Shown here: piece after piece, positions 33,427 through 41,739 of the stretch
Layout: every line of letters begins with the position of its first letter
How positions within the stretch are numbered: position 1 is the first letter of the stretch
Source: an uncultured Lachnospiraceae bacterium
GTDB lineage: Bacteria > Bacillota > Clostridia > Lachnospirales > Lachnospiraceae
DNA: 41,739 nt
Reading direction: 5' to 3'
NCBI GenBank assembly: GCA_910579645.1
Contig: CAJTVK010000025.1
Location: 1 to 41,739, forward strand
Program-made: the position numbers and the translations under genes
The notes under the pieces: model-generated
What the model saw: the letters and a program-made list of their open reading frames with translations, nothing else
Databases searched by the model: none
What the model was told of the DNA's origin: nothing

Positions 33427-36400
33427 TCATCCCTTCACAAACGGAACCAATTTCCAGGAAAAAGTAAATTTTTCTTCATCCAAGCGATATTTTTCTGCCA
33501 AATCCGGCCCGCAGCTGTTGGAACCGATTCCGTTCATGGCATAATCCAAACATAAGACAGTGCTGTCTGACGGTTTCAGCTCATAATTGTGTGCGGCCCG
33601 TTCCAGTTCTTCCTGCGTATAAACTGACGCATTGAAAGAAAACGGCTGTTCCGACACTGCTGCAAACCCGAACTGCCCGTTGGTCAGTTCCACATAATCA
33701 CAATCATAATGGCTTCCGTTTTCCTGAGGCCGAATATAATCTTCCTGCAGTTCCGTAACCTTTGCCCGGTACAGCCCATGGCTGGCCGCCCTGTGCTTGT
33801 CACGGTAGCTTTCCGTCGGTCCCATTCCGTAATAAGTAACGTTTTCCAGTTCCCGATTTACAAAAAGCCGGAGCCCAAACCTGGGCAGCACCGGGAACTC
33901 CTTGTTTTTCCATGCCTCTGCGGAAACCCATATGCCGCCGCTGCCGTCAATTCTCCACACTACGGCCAAGTCCATCATGCGCTGCACGGATGCCGCCGAA
34001 AGCAAGCTGCGGCTGCTGAACGTGACCGACTCTCTTGTCTGCCGGATAATGATTCCATGCGTTCTGACAGATGCCTCATGATAACGTGCCCGCTTCCATT
34101 CTTCCTTAATATATCTGTCGTTGTCCGTAGGCGCCCTCCAAAGATTGAATTCCATCGGCCGGTCCAGATATTCCCTTCCCGCATAATTTATGCTCCGAAA
34201 TAAGCCGGTTTTCTTATCATATATGTAGGTAAAATTTCTTCCCTTACAGACAGCTTCCTTTTCCGTTTCCCAAATGTCCATCCTTCCCTCTTCTGCCGTG
34301 GCCCGCTGCAGCCACTGCAATGCAGTCTGATTTCTCCCGTCCTCATTCTCCAAAAGCACTTCGTCAAAGCCAAGCACATGCCCGGCCGGCACTAAAGGCG
34401 AAGGATCCAAAAGCCTGTATATAATCTTCAGATAAGCCCGGCCCGCCGCCGGGACCTTAACATGCAGGCTTACTGCCGCCTCCCCATGCGGCCTGACCGA
34501 AAAAGCCGGTATCTCCCCTGCATCCACACAAACCCCGTCGCAGTTCACTTCATAGCATACGGAAACATAATCCTTCAGATCCACGAAATCCATATAGTTA
34601 TGCAGCCGCAGTTCCTTCCTCTCCCTGTCATAGGCTACCACCCTTGCCGGCCGATGGACGTTCTTATATTCCAGCAATCCGGTATGAGGCCTGCGGTCCG
34701 GATATACCAACCCGTCCATGCAGAAATTTCCGTCATGGATATTTTCCCCATGATCCCCTCCGTATGCGTATTGCACTCTCCCGTCTTCCGTTCTTTCCCC
34801 GGCTATGGCATGGTCACACCATTCCCACACAAATCCGCCGCACATACGGTCATCCCCTTGTACCGCCTCAAAATAGTCTTCCAAATCCCCGGGTCCGTTT
34901 CCCATTGCATGGCAGTACTCTACCAATAGGAAAGGCTTGCTCCCGTCTTTTTCCAGATAAGCCGTTATTTCTTCCAATGCCGGGTACATTCTGCTGTATA
35001 AATCCAGATTAGAATAATCATATGCCTTTTGATAATTGCGGTATCTTGCGCTTTCATACTGTGTCATTCTTCCCGGATCAAAACCTTTTATCCACTTCAG
35101 CGCCTTTTCAAAATTGCAGCCATAAGCGCTCTCGTTTCCCATGGACCATACAACGATGCAGGGACGGTTTTTATCTCTCTCCGCCATCAGCCGGATACGG
35201 TCCATAATGGCTTCTTCCCAGTCCGGATTGTCCGAAATCATCTCATTCCACCGGCTGAATTTATTCCTGTCCGTATTGTCGCTGTAATAAATCTCTGCCG
35301 GCCCGTGCGCCTCAAGATCCGCTTCATTCACCACCATAAAACCGTAACGGTCACAAAGTTCATAAAAATATGGCGCATTCGGGTAATGGCTGGAGCGGAC
35401 GGCATTGAAATTATGCTGCTTCATCATTGTCAGGTCTTTCATTACCTGTTCCACGCTGACTGCCGGCCCGGTTACCGGATCCGAATCATGCCGGTTCACT
35501 CCCCGGAATTTTATTTTCTGTCCGTTAAAATATAAAACACTGTCTTTTATCTCTATCCGCCGGAAACCGATATGATCCGTAATCGTTTCCCACTCCGTCC
35601 TCAGCACAAGAGTATATAAATACGGACATTCCGCGCTCCACCATTTCGGTTCCCTCACTTCCAGCAAAACGCTCTTCTCCCGCACTTTCCCGAATGCCAC
35701 GCAGTTTCCCTGTAAGTCATAGACCGCCGCATCCGTTTCGGGCGGCTGCCCGATATTGGAGACTTCCAGCCTTATCTTTCCCTGGCTCCCTTCAGCCAAC
35801 GCTTCCGTCCGGTAATCCCAGATAGCCCTCTCCGGTCTTTTCAGCAGGTAAACATCCCTGAAAATACCGCTCATGCGAAATTTATCCTGATCTTCCAGAT
35901 AACTTCCGTCACACCATTTCAGGACAAGAACCGCCATCCTATTTTTTCCTTCCGTAAGCCTGTCCGTCACGTCGAACTCACTGACGGCATGGGAAACCTG
36001 ACTGTAACCTACATAGGCGCCGTTCAACCATACATAAAAACAGGAATCCACCCCTTCGAAATTCAGATATGCCCTTGGTGCCTTTTCCTCCTTTTTATAG
36101 AGAAACTCATGGATATATGCACCGCATGGTATGTCCTGAGGCACATACGGCGGATCAAAAGGAAAGGGATAACGGATATTGGTATATTGATGGGAATCAT
36201 AGCCCGCCATCTGCCATGTGCCCGGAACTCTGTGTTCGTCAAAATCCGAAGCGTCATACTCCTTTTCGTAAAATTTGTCCTGCACTTCATAAATACTTTC
36301 ATAATACTTAAATTTCCATGTTCCGTTCAGCAATTGCATACGGTCCGAAGCTTCCCGATGCTCCACCAGATCCCCCAGCCTCCCGGAAGCCGGGATATAA

Positions 36401-36468
36401 TATGCCCTGGGCGGCATCGTCCCGTCATGCAGCACTTGTAGATTTTCATAATATCTCGGTACAATCAT
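33427..36468 (-). CDS. lacZ: beta-galactosidase, GH2 family
   Basis: A 1013-aa LacZ-type enzyme, full length for the family: jelly-roll, immunoglobulin-like, TIM-barrel and C-terminal beta-sandwich (Bgal small chain) domains. Barrel motifs are KFRGVNRHDSDPVTG, WSMGNES (acid/base E446) and LLVEYCHAMGNGPG (nucleophile E517). It hydrolyses terminal beta-galactosides and has no signal peptide, so it is cytoplasmic. I start at 36468 because GGAGG lies six bases upstream and MIVPRYYENLQVLHDG fits LacZ; the frame is open 43 codons further. It is transcribed divergently from an AraC regulator, with the symporter downstream. Confidence 0.97.
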   Translation of the reverse strand: MIVPRYYENLQVLHDGTMPPRAYYIPASGRLGDLVEHREASDRMQLLNGTWKFKYYESIYEVQDKFYEKEYDASDFDEHRVPGTWQMAGYDSHQYTNIRYPFPFDPPYVPQDIPCGAYIHEFLYKKEEKAPRAYLNFEGVDSCFYVWLNGAYVGYSQVSHAVSEFDVTDRLTEGKNRMAVLVLKWCDGSYLEDQDKFRMSGIFRDVYLLKRPERAIWDYRTEALAEGSQGKIRLEVSNIGQPPETDAAVYDLQGNCVAFGKVREKSVLLEVREPKWWSAECPYLYTLVLRTEWETITDHIGFRRIEIKDSVLYFNGQKIKFRGVNRHDSDPVTGPAVSVEQVMKDLTMMKQHNFNAVRSSHYPNAPYFYELCDRYGFMVVNEADLEAHGPAEIYYSDNTDRNKFSRWNEMISDNPDWEEAIMDRIRLMAERDKNRPCIVVWSMGNESAYGCNFEKALKWIKGFDPGRMTQYESARYRNYQKAYDYSNLDLYSRMYPALEEITAYLEKDGSKPFLLVEYCHAMGNGPGDLEDYFEAVQGDDRMCGGFVWEWCDHAIAGERTEDGRVQYAYGGDHGENIHDGNFCMDGLVYPDRRPHTGLLEYKNVHRPARVVAYDRERKELRLHNYMDFVDLKDYVSVCYEVNCDGVCVDAGEIPAFSVRPHGEAAVSLHVKVPAAGRAYLKIIYRLLDPSPLVPAGHVLGFDEVLLENEDGRNQTALQWLQRATAEEGRMDIWETEKEAVCKGRNFTYIYDKKTGLFRSINYAGREYLDRPMEFNLWRAPTDNDRYIKEEWKRARYHEASVRTHGIIIRQTRESVTFSSRSLLSAASVQRMMDLAVVWRIDGSGGIWVSAEAWKNKEFPVLPRFGLRLFVNRELENVTYYGMGPTESYRDKHRAASHGLYRAKVTELQEDYIRPQENGSHYDCDYVELTNGQFGFAAVSEQPFSFNASVYTQEELERAAHNYELKPSDSTVLCLDYAMNGIGSNSCGPDLAEKYRLDEEKFTFSWKLVPFVKG

Positions 36469-36540
36469 CACAGCCCTCCTAACTATATTTTCTGTTTTCC
36501 TCAGCAGCTTCAGAGAGAACGCGCCCTCTCTTTTCCTAAA

Positions 36541-36569
36541 ATTATAGGACTTATCCCCTCTGTTTTCCA
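36541..36569 (-). promoter_or_regulatory. lacZ promoter
   Basis: On the minus strand, TGGAAA (36564-36569), a 17-bp spacer and a perfect TATAAT (36541-36546), about 70 bp before the lacZ start codon. It is only 9 bp from the araC-side -35 box, so one regulator bound here could affect both directions. Confidence 0.6.
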
Positions 36570-36578
36570 TAAATAGGA

Positions 36579-36608
36579 TTGGACAAAACATGCACAAAAT
36601 GATACAAT
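36579..36608 (+). promoter_or_regulatory. promoter of the AraC-family regulator gene
   Basis: TTGGAC (36579-36584), an 18-bp spacer and TACAAT (36603-36608), about 30 bp before the start codon at 36639. Confidence 0.6.
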
Positions 36609-36638
36609 GCAGAAAACAGGAAAGGAAGGGCGTCTCCC

Positions 36639-37523
36639 ATGTATATCAATTCCGGATACCTGAACAATTCTCTCATTGACTTTAAAGACAAAAGCAAACC
36701 CCTTGTGGTCGGAAGCTGCGGCACTTACCGCCTGCAAAACCATCCCCGGCTGCCCACCTATCGCCCCCGCGGCCGGATTGACTACCAACTGCTGTATGTT
36801 GCTTCCGGATGCGCGCATTTTCATTTCGGCAATGAAGCCAATGAAACAGTGGTCACTGCCGGAAATATGGTTCTGTACCGTCCCAAAGAATTTCAGAAAT
36901 ATGAATATTATGGTTCCGAACATGCCGAAGTATACTGGATTCATTTTACCGGGAACAATGTGAAGAATATACTCAGAAGCTATGGAATCACTGATGATAT
37001 GCGTGTTTTCTATGTAGGCGCTTCCTTGGAATTTGAAAGAATATTTAAAAGGGCAATTTCCGAACTGCAAAGATGTCAGCCCGATTATCAGGAACTACTT
37101 GTTCTTTTGCTTCGTCAGCTGTTCATCCGTATTCATCGTCAGGTCACAAAGGAACAAAAAACGGCCAATGAATATCTGGATGGGGAAATGGACCTTGCGG
37201 CTCAGTATTTTAATGATAACTATTACACGGATATCCATATTGAAGATTATGCCGCCTCCCGCGGGATGAGCGTCAGTTGGTTCATACGGAACTTCAGGCA
37301 GTATACCGGCGCAACCCCCATGCAGTATATTGTATCCATCCGCATCACCAATGCACAGATGCTGTTGGAAACCACTTCCTATACCATATCCGAAATCAGC
37401 CGCATTGTCGGATATGACAATCCCCTTTATTTCAGCAGGCTTTTCCACAAGCAAAAAGGAACTTCCCCTTCCGAATACAGAAAAAGAATCCGAAGCAGTC
37501 TCTCCGGATTCCCTGATGATTAA
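36639..37523 (+). CDS. AraC-family transcriptional regulator
   Basis: A 294-aa regulator with an N-terminal cupin-type ligand-binding domain (about 25-110, with GNMVLYRPKEFQKYEYYG) and two C-terminal helix-turn-helix motifs (about 190-285: HIEDYAASRGMSVSWFIRNF and ISEISRIVGYDNPLYFSRLF, followed by GTSPSEYRK). Such proteins usually activate neighbouring sugar genes when a sugar binds. Divergent placement from lacZ and the symporter makes them the likely targets. The start has GGAAGGG about eight bases upstream. Confidence 0.95.
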   Translation: MYINSGYLNNSLIDFKDKSKPLVVGSCGTYRLQNHPRLPTYRPRGRIDYQLLYVASGCAHFHFGNEANETVVTAGNMVLYRPKEFQKYEYYGSEHAEVYWIHFTGNNVKNILRSYGITDDMRVFYVGASLEFERIFKRAISELQRCQPDYQELLVLLLRQLFIRIHRQVTKEQKTANEYLDGEMDLAAQYFNDNYYTDIHIEDYAASRGMSVSWFIRNFRQYTGATPMQYIVSIRITNAQMLLETTSYTISEISRIVGYDNPLYFSRLFHKQKGTSPSEYRKRIRSSLSGFPDD

Positions 37524-37627
37524 GCGCGGCGGCCATGAACCGAAAGCCCATGGACAGGCGGCACCGGACGGCGAAACATCCGGCCCGCATACGGAACCCT
37601 CTCTTTTTCGGACACGCCAGCGGTGCT

Positions 37628-37788
37628 AGTATGACCCACACCAATTAGCTATATGTTTCGCGCAGGATAAATTTTCAGTCTGCAAGGCGGAAGAGGGAGG
37701 CGATGCGGTGGCATCGTTGACCGATGACAACGCGGCAGAGGGAAATTTAGACAAGCGAAACATATGGTTAATTGGTGCGGGTCATACT
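37628..37788 (+). mobile_element. 161-bp miniature inverted-repeat element, copy 2
   Basis: Same element as at 26493-26653, in opposite orientation, with about four differences. The tips read AGTATGACCC and GGGTCATACT. The right tip lies 4 bp from the stop codon of the HelD-like gene. Between AraC (37523) and this copy are about 100 bp with no gene I can recognise. Confidence 0.88.
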
Positions 37789-37792
37789 AGTA

Positions 37793-40700
37793 CTACACCC
37801 ATCCCGGCATGGAGCCGCACAGGAATGCGTACCCCTCCAGGACGGCTTGACGGCTCTGCCCTGCAATAAAGTAAAAGTCGGTCTGTTTTTTATATTCTCC
37901 GTAAAGATAGGAACCGTAAGACGGCAGGTCACAGCAGAATGCGTTTCCGTCCGCCGCCAGCAATAGTCCGTACCCGTTGTCCGAAATAACGAAGGGCAGT
38001 TCCTGCGTGCCGCTGCCATGGGAAATGTATCTGGCAGTGCCGCGCAGGTTCATGCCTCCCCTTTTGCCGGCTCCGAATCCGTACAGCTTTTCTCCCTTCT
38101 GCCAATCCAAATAAATCCATCCCTGCATGTTTCCGCCCGTACCGTTTTCCGATTGCCGGCATTCTTTTTCCCGTTCTGCCAAAAACAATTGTTTTTTATC
38201 CCTTGACATATAGCGGATGCTTCCGCCGGCCTTCTCTGCCTGCAGGCAAAGGCTGTCGGTCAGAAGTTCCACATATTTCCCGTTTTCCCGGTACATCCAT
38301 GCCTGATCCGTTCCGTAGTCCTTCACCAAAGGATGTGTGCCGCCTGCGATTCTATTGTCTTTTGCAAAGGTCACTCTGACAATGGAACCGCTCACTGGGC
38401 TCAGCCGCAGCGTGCCGTATCTGCTCTGAAGATACAGGCCGTCTTCCTGCCTGGAAAACCAGCGGACGGTCAAATCAATCTTCGCATGTCCCGCCGGACG
38501 CAGCTTTTCGGTGGCAGGCATATCTCCGAAGCCGAAACCGTCCCTATCTTTCCGTCTGACGGCTGCCGGCCGGCTGCCGGTTTTCGCTTGAGGCTTTCCG
38601 TTTCCAAGGCTGTCGGAAACCTGGCGGCTGCCGGTTCCGGTTTCCGTCTCCCTGCTTCCGGAACCGAGAACGTCCGCAGCATGCTCCTCCTTCCGGGCAA
38701 TGCCGCCTGCTCCTGCCGGCAGGCAGGATTCCGCAGGCCGGGCGGAAGGCTTTTGCAGCTGCCGGCTTATGAACGGCCTTTTCTCTTCCGGAGTCCTTAC
38801 CGACATCGTTCCCTTCCGGCCGGCAACTCCTTTTAACGAAGCCACCGGTTTCTTTTTCTTCTGTATTTCCGCTCCTTGCCCCGCCGGCTGCTTCCACGCT
38901 TCCTTGCCTTGCTCCGCATCCGGTAGCTTCCGCTCTCCACCGCCTTTCTCCGCATCCGACAGTTTCTGCTCTCCCGTGCCTCTCCCTGCCTCTGGCAGTT
39001 TCCGCTCTCCCACGCCTCTCTCCGCATCCGGCTGCTTCCGCTCTCCCGCTCCTTTCCGTTTCTCCGGCTCCTTTCCCTTCTGCTCTCCGATGCCTTGTCC
39101 TTCCTGCACTGCCCCGCCCGGCTCCGACTGCCGTCCGCCGTTTTCCGCCGTTTCCGCAAGAGCCGTCCGCCCCTCCTCAGAGCCTGCTTGCTTCCCTTCT
39201 TCCGCATACCGGCAGGCATCTTCCGGCAAAGGATCCGCAATCAGCCCCGTAAGGTTTCCGGTATGGAGCACGCACAATTCATGCAAAGCACGGGTAGCGG
39301 CCACATAAAGCAGCTTCGCATGTCCGTCGTCAGCCGGATATTCTTCCCTCGTTGGGTTCAGAATCAGTACCGCGTCAAACTCCAGTCCTTTCGTATATTC
39401 CACCGGCAGTACCATAATCCCGTTTCCGAACACGGCTTTCTCCAGATTGCTCTCCATCACCTCCACATACTCCGCCAATTCTTCCGATACGGCTGCCGCA
39501 CTCACCTGACTGCGGCAGATTACGGCAATCGTCCCGAGCCCGCTTTCCTGCCAGTCCCGGCAGACTCCTGCCGCACGCCGTACCAATTCCTTCCTGTCCG
39601 CCGCCTGCCGCACCTGCACCGGATTCCCATGCCGGATAATCGGCTCCACGGGATACACGGAAAACTTCCCGTGATGTAAAATCCCCGTTGCAAAGTCCGA
39701 TATCTCCACCGTATTCCGGTAACTCTTTTTCAGAATCCCGAAACTGTCCATGGCATCCGGCAAAAGCAGTCCCTTCAGTTCTTCCCAGTCATTCAACCCG
39801 AAGCCGAAATGGATATTCTGGGACACGTCCCCCATTACCGTATATGTGCAGTCCTTGATGCAGAACTTCAGCACATGATAAGCCATCATCCCGAAATCCT
39901 GCGCCTCGTCAATGACCACATGATGCGCCTCACTGATTACCTCCGTCTCTTTCACCCGCTTATATAAATAAGCCAAAGCAGCCAAGTCGTAAATATCAAA
40001 TTCCTCTTCCGGAACCTCTGTCTCATAGCCCTTTGCCGCCTGCTCCTGCAGAAATTCCCGGTACATCCTGAAAACGGACTTTTTCCAAGTTCTTCCCCCA
40101 TACCGCCCCCGGTATGCTTTCAGAATGGCCTTCTTCTCTGCCTCCGTATACTTTATTCCTTTTCCGAGAAACTCTTCCTTTACTTTATTCAGCAGCCGTT
40201 CGTTCAGCATATTAATTTTGCTCTGCACGGATATTTTCGGATTCTCCCTGATATATTTTTCAACCGTTTCCCTGTCTGCCAACCGCACCAGCCTTCCCGG
40301 TTCCGCCGGTTTTCCTTCCGTTTCGTCAAACACCCCCGTTTTCCCGTTCCGTATCCCTTCCACAAACTGTCTGGGGTCCAAAAAAACGGATTCCCGAGGA
40401 ATCACTTCCCATTCCGTCCGCCGGCAGAATTCCTCCAAATCCCGGAACCAAGCCGTCCCGCCTTTTATGCTTCCCGTCCCCCCGCTTGCCGCAGTACTGC
40501 CGATGCGGTATTTCTTTTCCTCCCAGTCTTCATATAAAAGCCGCACGAAAAGCTGCTCCATGGTCATCTGCCGCACGCCGTACACATCCAGATCCGGCAG
40601 CACCCCTGTAATATAATCCAGCAAAATCCGGTTACTGCCCACGATATAAAAATCATCCGGCCGGAACCGCTCCGCATAATTATACAGGATATAAGAAATC

Positions 40701-41404
40701 CGGTGCATGGCCACCGTCGTTTTCCCGGAACCGGCCACTCCCTGCACGATAATGTTGTGATACGGAGACTTCCGTATAATCTCGTTCTGTTCCTTCTGGA
40801 TGGTGGCCACGATTTCCCCCAGTACCGCTTCCTTATTCTTTGCCAGATATTTCGTCAGCAAATCGTCATTGGCCACTACCTCACTGTCATAAAAATCCAG
40901 AAGCTTTCCGCCCTCCACCTCATAAGTGCGCTTCAGTTCCAGTTCTATTTCCATCTCCACGCCGCCCGGAGCCGTATAGCTGCATTTTCCCAAACTGTTT
41001 TCGTAATAGGCGTTCGCCACCGGAGCACGCCAGTCCACTACCATCCAATGAGTCGTATCTCTTGAAATCCCGCCTCTGCCAATGTAAAGAGATTCCTCCT
41101 TGTCCAAGGTCTTGTCATGGAAAATAATCCTTCCGAAATACGGTTTGTCCAATGCTTTCTCATTCCGTTCCAAGGCACGCTTCATATGCTCATGCAAAGT
41201 CAGCGTATTGTTCAAAATAGTCCATACTTCCACGTCATTGTCATGATAATGCGCCAGCATTTCATCTATGTTTCCCTGCATCCGTGCCACTTCCTGCCCA
41301 TAGCTTTTCACATTCTCTTCCACCACTGCCAGGGTCTTCCGCAAATACCCCTCTTCCGCCTGCCTGGATGTCTCCCATTTTTTCTTTCCGCTTTCCATCC
41401 TCAT
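37793..41404 (-). CDS. helD: HelD-type superfamily 1 helicase with a GH31-N-like C-terminal domain
   Basis: A 1203-aa protein. Residues 1-728 are a complete HelD (UvrD-like) ATPase, the family that in Bacillus removes stalled RNA polymerase from DNA: an N-terminal coiled coil (about 15-90), GRIIFHDKTLDKEESLYIGR, VVDWRAPVANAYYE (122-135), Walker A GVAGSGKTT (222-230), Walker B VVIDEAQDF (496-504), KKSYRNTVEI (559-568) and motif VI VAATRALHEL (701-710). Residues 729-955 are a charged linker with four 12-residue repeats. Residues 972-1203 look like the N-terminal beta-sandwich of GH31 glycosidases (RYGTLRLSPVSGSIVRVTF; GEKLYGFGAGKRGGMNLRG; TDFYFIAG near the end) but stop where the catalytic barrel would begin. 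AAGGAGGG lies just before the ATG. The C-terminal match is from memory of the family. Confidence 0.85.
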   Translation of the reverse strand: MRMESGKKKWETSRQAEEGYLRKTLAVVEENVKSYGQEVARMQGNIDEMLAHYHDNDVEVWTILNNTLTLHEHMKRALERNEKALDKPYFGRIIFHDKTLDKEESLYIGRGGISRDTTHWMVVDWRAPVANAYYENSLGKCSYTAPGGVEMEIELELKRTYEVEGGKLLDFYDSEVVANDDLLTKYLAKNKEAVLGEIVATIQKEQNEIIRKSPYHNIIVQGVAGSGKTTVAMHRISYILYNYAERFRPDDFYIVGSNRILLDYITGVLPDLDVYGVRQMTMEQLFVRLLYEDWEEKKYRIGSTAASGGTGSIKGGTAWFRDLEEFCRRTEWEVIPRESVFLDPRQFVEGIRNGKTGVFDETEGKPAEPGRLVRLADRETVEKYIRENPKISVQSKINMLNERLLNKVKEEFLGKGIKYTEAEKKAILKAYRGRYGGRTWKKSVFRMYREFLQEQAAKGYETEVPEEEFDIYDLAALAYLYKRVKETEVISEAHHVVIDEAQDFGMMAYHVLKFCIKDCTYTVMGDVSQNIHFGFGLNDWEELKGLLLPDAMDSFGILKKSYRNTVEISDFATGILHHGKFSVYPVEPIIRHGNPVQVRQAADRKELVRRAAGVCRDWQESGLGTIAVICRSQVSAAAVSEELAEYVEVMESNLEKAVFGNGIMVLPVEYTKGLEFDAVLILNPTREEYPADDGHAKLLYVAATRALHELCVLHTGNLTGLIADPLPEDACRYAEEGKQAGSEEGRTALAETAENGGRQSEPGGAVQEGQGIGEQKGKEPEKRKGAGERKQPDAERGVGERKLPEAGRGTGEQKLSDAEKGGGERKLPDAEQGKEAWKQPAGQGAEIQKKKKPVASLKGVAGRKGTMSVRTPEEKRPFISRQLQKPSARPAESCLPAGAGGIARKEEHAADVLGSGSRETETGTGSRQVSDSLGNGKPQAKTGSRPAAVRRKDRDGFGFGDMPATEKLRPAGHAKIDLTVRWFSRQEDGLYLQSRYGTLRLSPVSGSIVRVTFAKDNRIAGGTHPLVKDYGTDQAWMYRENGKYVELLTDSLCLQAEKAGGSIRYMSRDKKQLFLAEREKECRQSENGTGGNMQGWIYLDWQKGEKLYGFGAGKRGGMNLRGTARYISHGSGTQELPFVISDNGYGLLLAADGNAFCCDLPSYGSYLYGEYKKQTDFYFIAGQSRQAVLEGYAFLCGSMPGWV
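38912..39055 (-). repeat. four 36-bp tandem repeats coding the helicase linker
   Basis: Units at 38912-38947, 38948-38983, 38984-39019 and 39020-39055, each encoding 12 residues of the form K-G-G-G-E-R-K-L-P-D-A-E. The units differ by several bases, so the array is not very recent. Frame is preserved. Confidence 0.85.
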
Positions 41405-41739
41405 ATACCCTCCTTAACATGAATTAACTACCTGACACGGTTGTTCTCCCGCAGCCATTTCGCAACTGCCGCCTAATGCTCCCTACAGACGGAGATTGCA
41501 GTTCCGCTTTGCCTGTTCCGCACCATTACCGCATTCCGATTTTTAAATTTTGCATCACATCGCCGTCGGAATTTTGCCTTGCACAGGCACTAACCATGCA
41601 AAGCCGAGCTGCAATTTGGGTCCAAGGCCTTGCAGCAAATGCAAAGTCCCGGACTGAACTGTTATCTTATTTTGTAATAGTTCAGCCTGAATGTTGTGTT
41701 GAGAGGCGGACGCACGGGAGGGATTTTTTTGCGGGACGG
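41405..41739. other. right-end intergenic region with repeat and hairpin
   Basis: A 335-bp stretch with no gene I can support. It holds the leader of the helicase gene, the second 35-bp repeat (41630-41664) and, overlapping it, an 11-bp stem CTGAACTGTTA / TAATAGTTCAG at 41654-41685 with one mismatch. I find no clear promoter for the helicase. The last 40 bases are GC-rich with a T7 run and run off the edge. Confidence 0.5.
41630..41664 (+). repeat. 35-bp repeat, right copy
   Basis: Direct copy of 20-54 with 3 mismatches in 35 bp. Here the 3' part of the repeat also forms one arm of a hairpin with TAATAGTTCAG at 41675-41685. Confidence 0.7.

Noticed and set aside
36469..36597. 43-residue extension of LacZ
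   Set aside because: It would contain the lacZ promoter, and GGAGG marks the ATG at 36468.
37524..37627. Rest of a GH31 catalytic domain beyond the mobile element
   Set aside because: The minus-strand frames here show no GH31 barrel motif, so a simple insertion splitting a GH31 gene is not supported.
38544..39308. Long repetitive frames on both strands within the helicase linker
   Set aside because: They are by-products of GC-rich tandem repeats in the real minus-strand gene.
1..41739. tRNA or rRNA genes
   Set aside because: I found no T-loop GGTTCRANYCC with matching acceptor arms and no rRNA-like stretch.

Overview
The window looks like a piece of the chromosome of an anaerobic, spore-forming clostridium, most likely Lachnospiraceae. 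The evidence is the sporulation pair yqfC-yqfD next to phoH-ybeY, a soluble [FeFe]-hydrogenase-type sensor, a GPH-family sugar symporter with a GH2 beta-galactosidase, strong AAGGAGG ribosome binding sites, and moderate GC with AT-rich promoters. I see no rRNA, tRNA, CRISPR array, integrase or complete insertion sequence. The family names rest on motifs and remembered family features, not on database searches.

Layout. Positions 1-1076 hold no convincing large gene. A near-consensus minus-strand promoter (600-628) drives an unusual leader full of hairpins that runs off the left edge. Next come a LUD-domain protein (+) and, convergent and overlapping it by 7 bp, a protein with ferredoxin, H-cluster and chemoreceptor-signalling domains (-). 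glyA follows on the minus strand. Divergent from glyA is a lipid kinase/PAP2 pair (+) whose leader carries four 21-bp tandem repeats.

From 7.3 to 23.2 kb almost everything is on the minus strand. Reading in the direction of transcription: an AT-rich membrane protein of unknown function; a 74-aa conserved protein; pyrimidine-nucleoside phosphorylase, yqfC, yqfD, phoH, ybeY; a polysaccharide flippase; a cytoplasmic GH28 pectinase; then holA, a membrane-anchored protein of unknown function, yqeY, a DUF1653 protein, an SfsA-MutY fusion and a family-2 glycosyltransferase. A 160-bp palindrome separates ybeY from the flippase gene.

From 23.5 kb the region is more mosaic: a coiled-coil protein with an internal duplication, gene debris with a probable frameshift, a MATE efflux pump, a 161-bp miniature inverted-repeat element, a Cache-type chemoreceptor, a MecA-type class B penicillin-binding protein, a DUF523 protein, and a lacZ-symporter operon with a divergent AraC regulator. 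A second, about 97% identical copy of the 161-bp element, in opposite orientation, lies 4 bp from the stop codon of the last gene. That gene is a 1203-aa HelD-type helicase joined by a repeat-rich linker to a domain resembling the N-terminal beta-sandwich of GH31 glycosidases.

The strongest candidates for undescribed biology are the HelD-GH31-like fusion, the hydrogenase-chemoreceptor fusion that lacks the catalytic proton-transfer cysteine, the SfsA-MutY fusion, the 161-bp mobile element pair, and the structured leader at the left edge. A 35-bp repeat occurs near both ends of the window in the same orientation.
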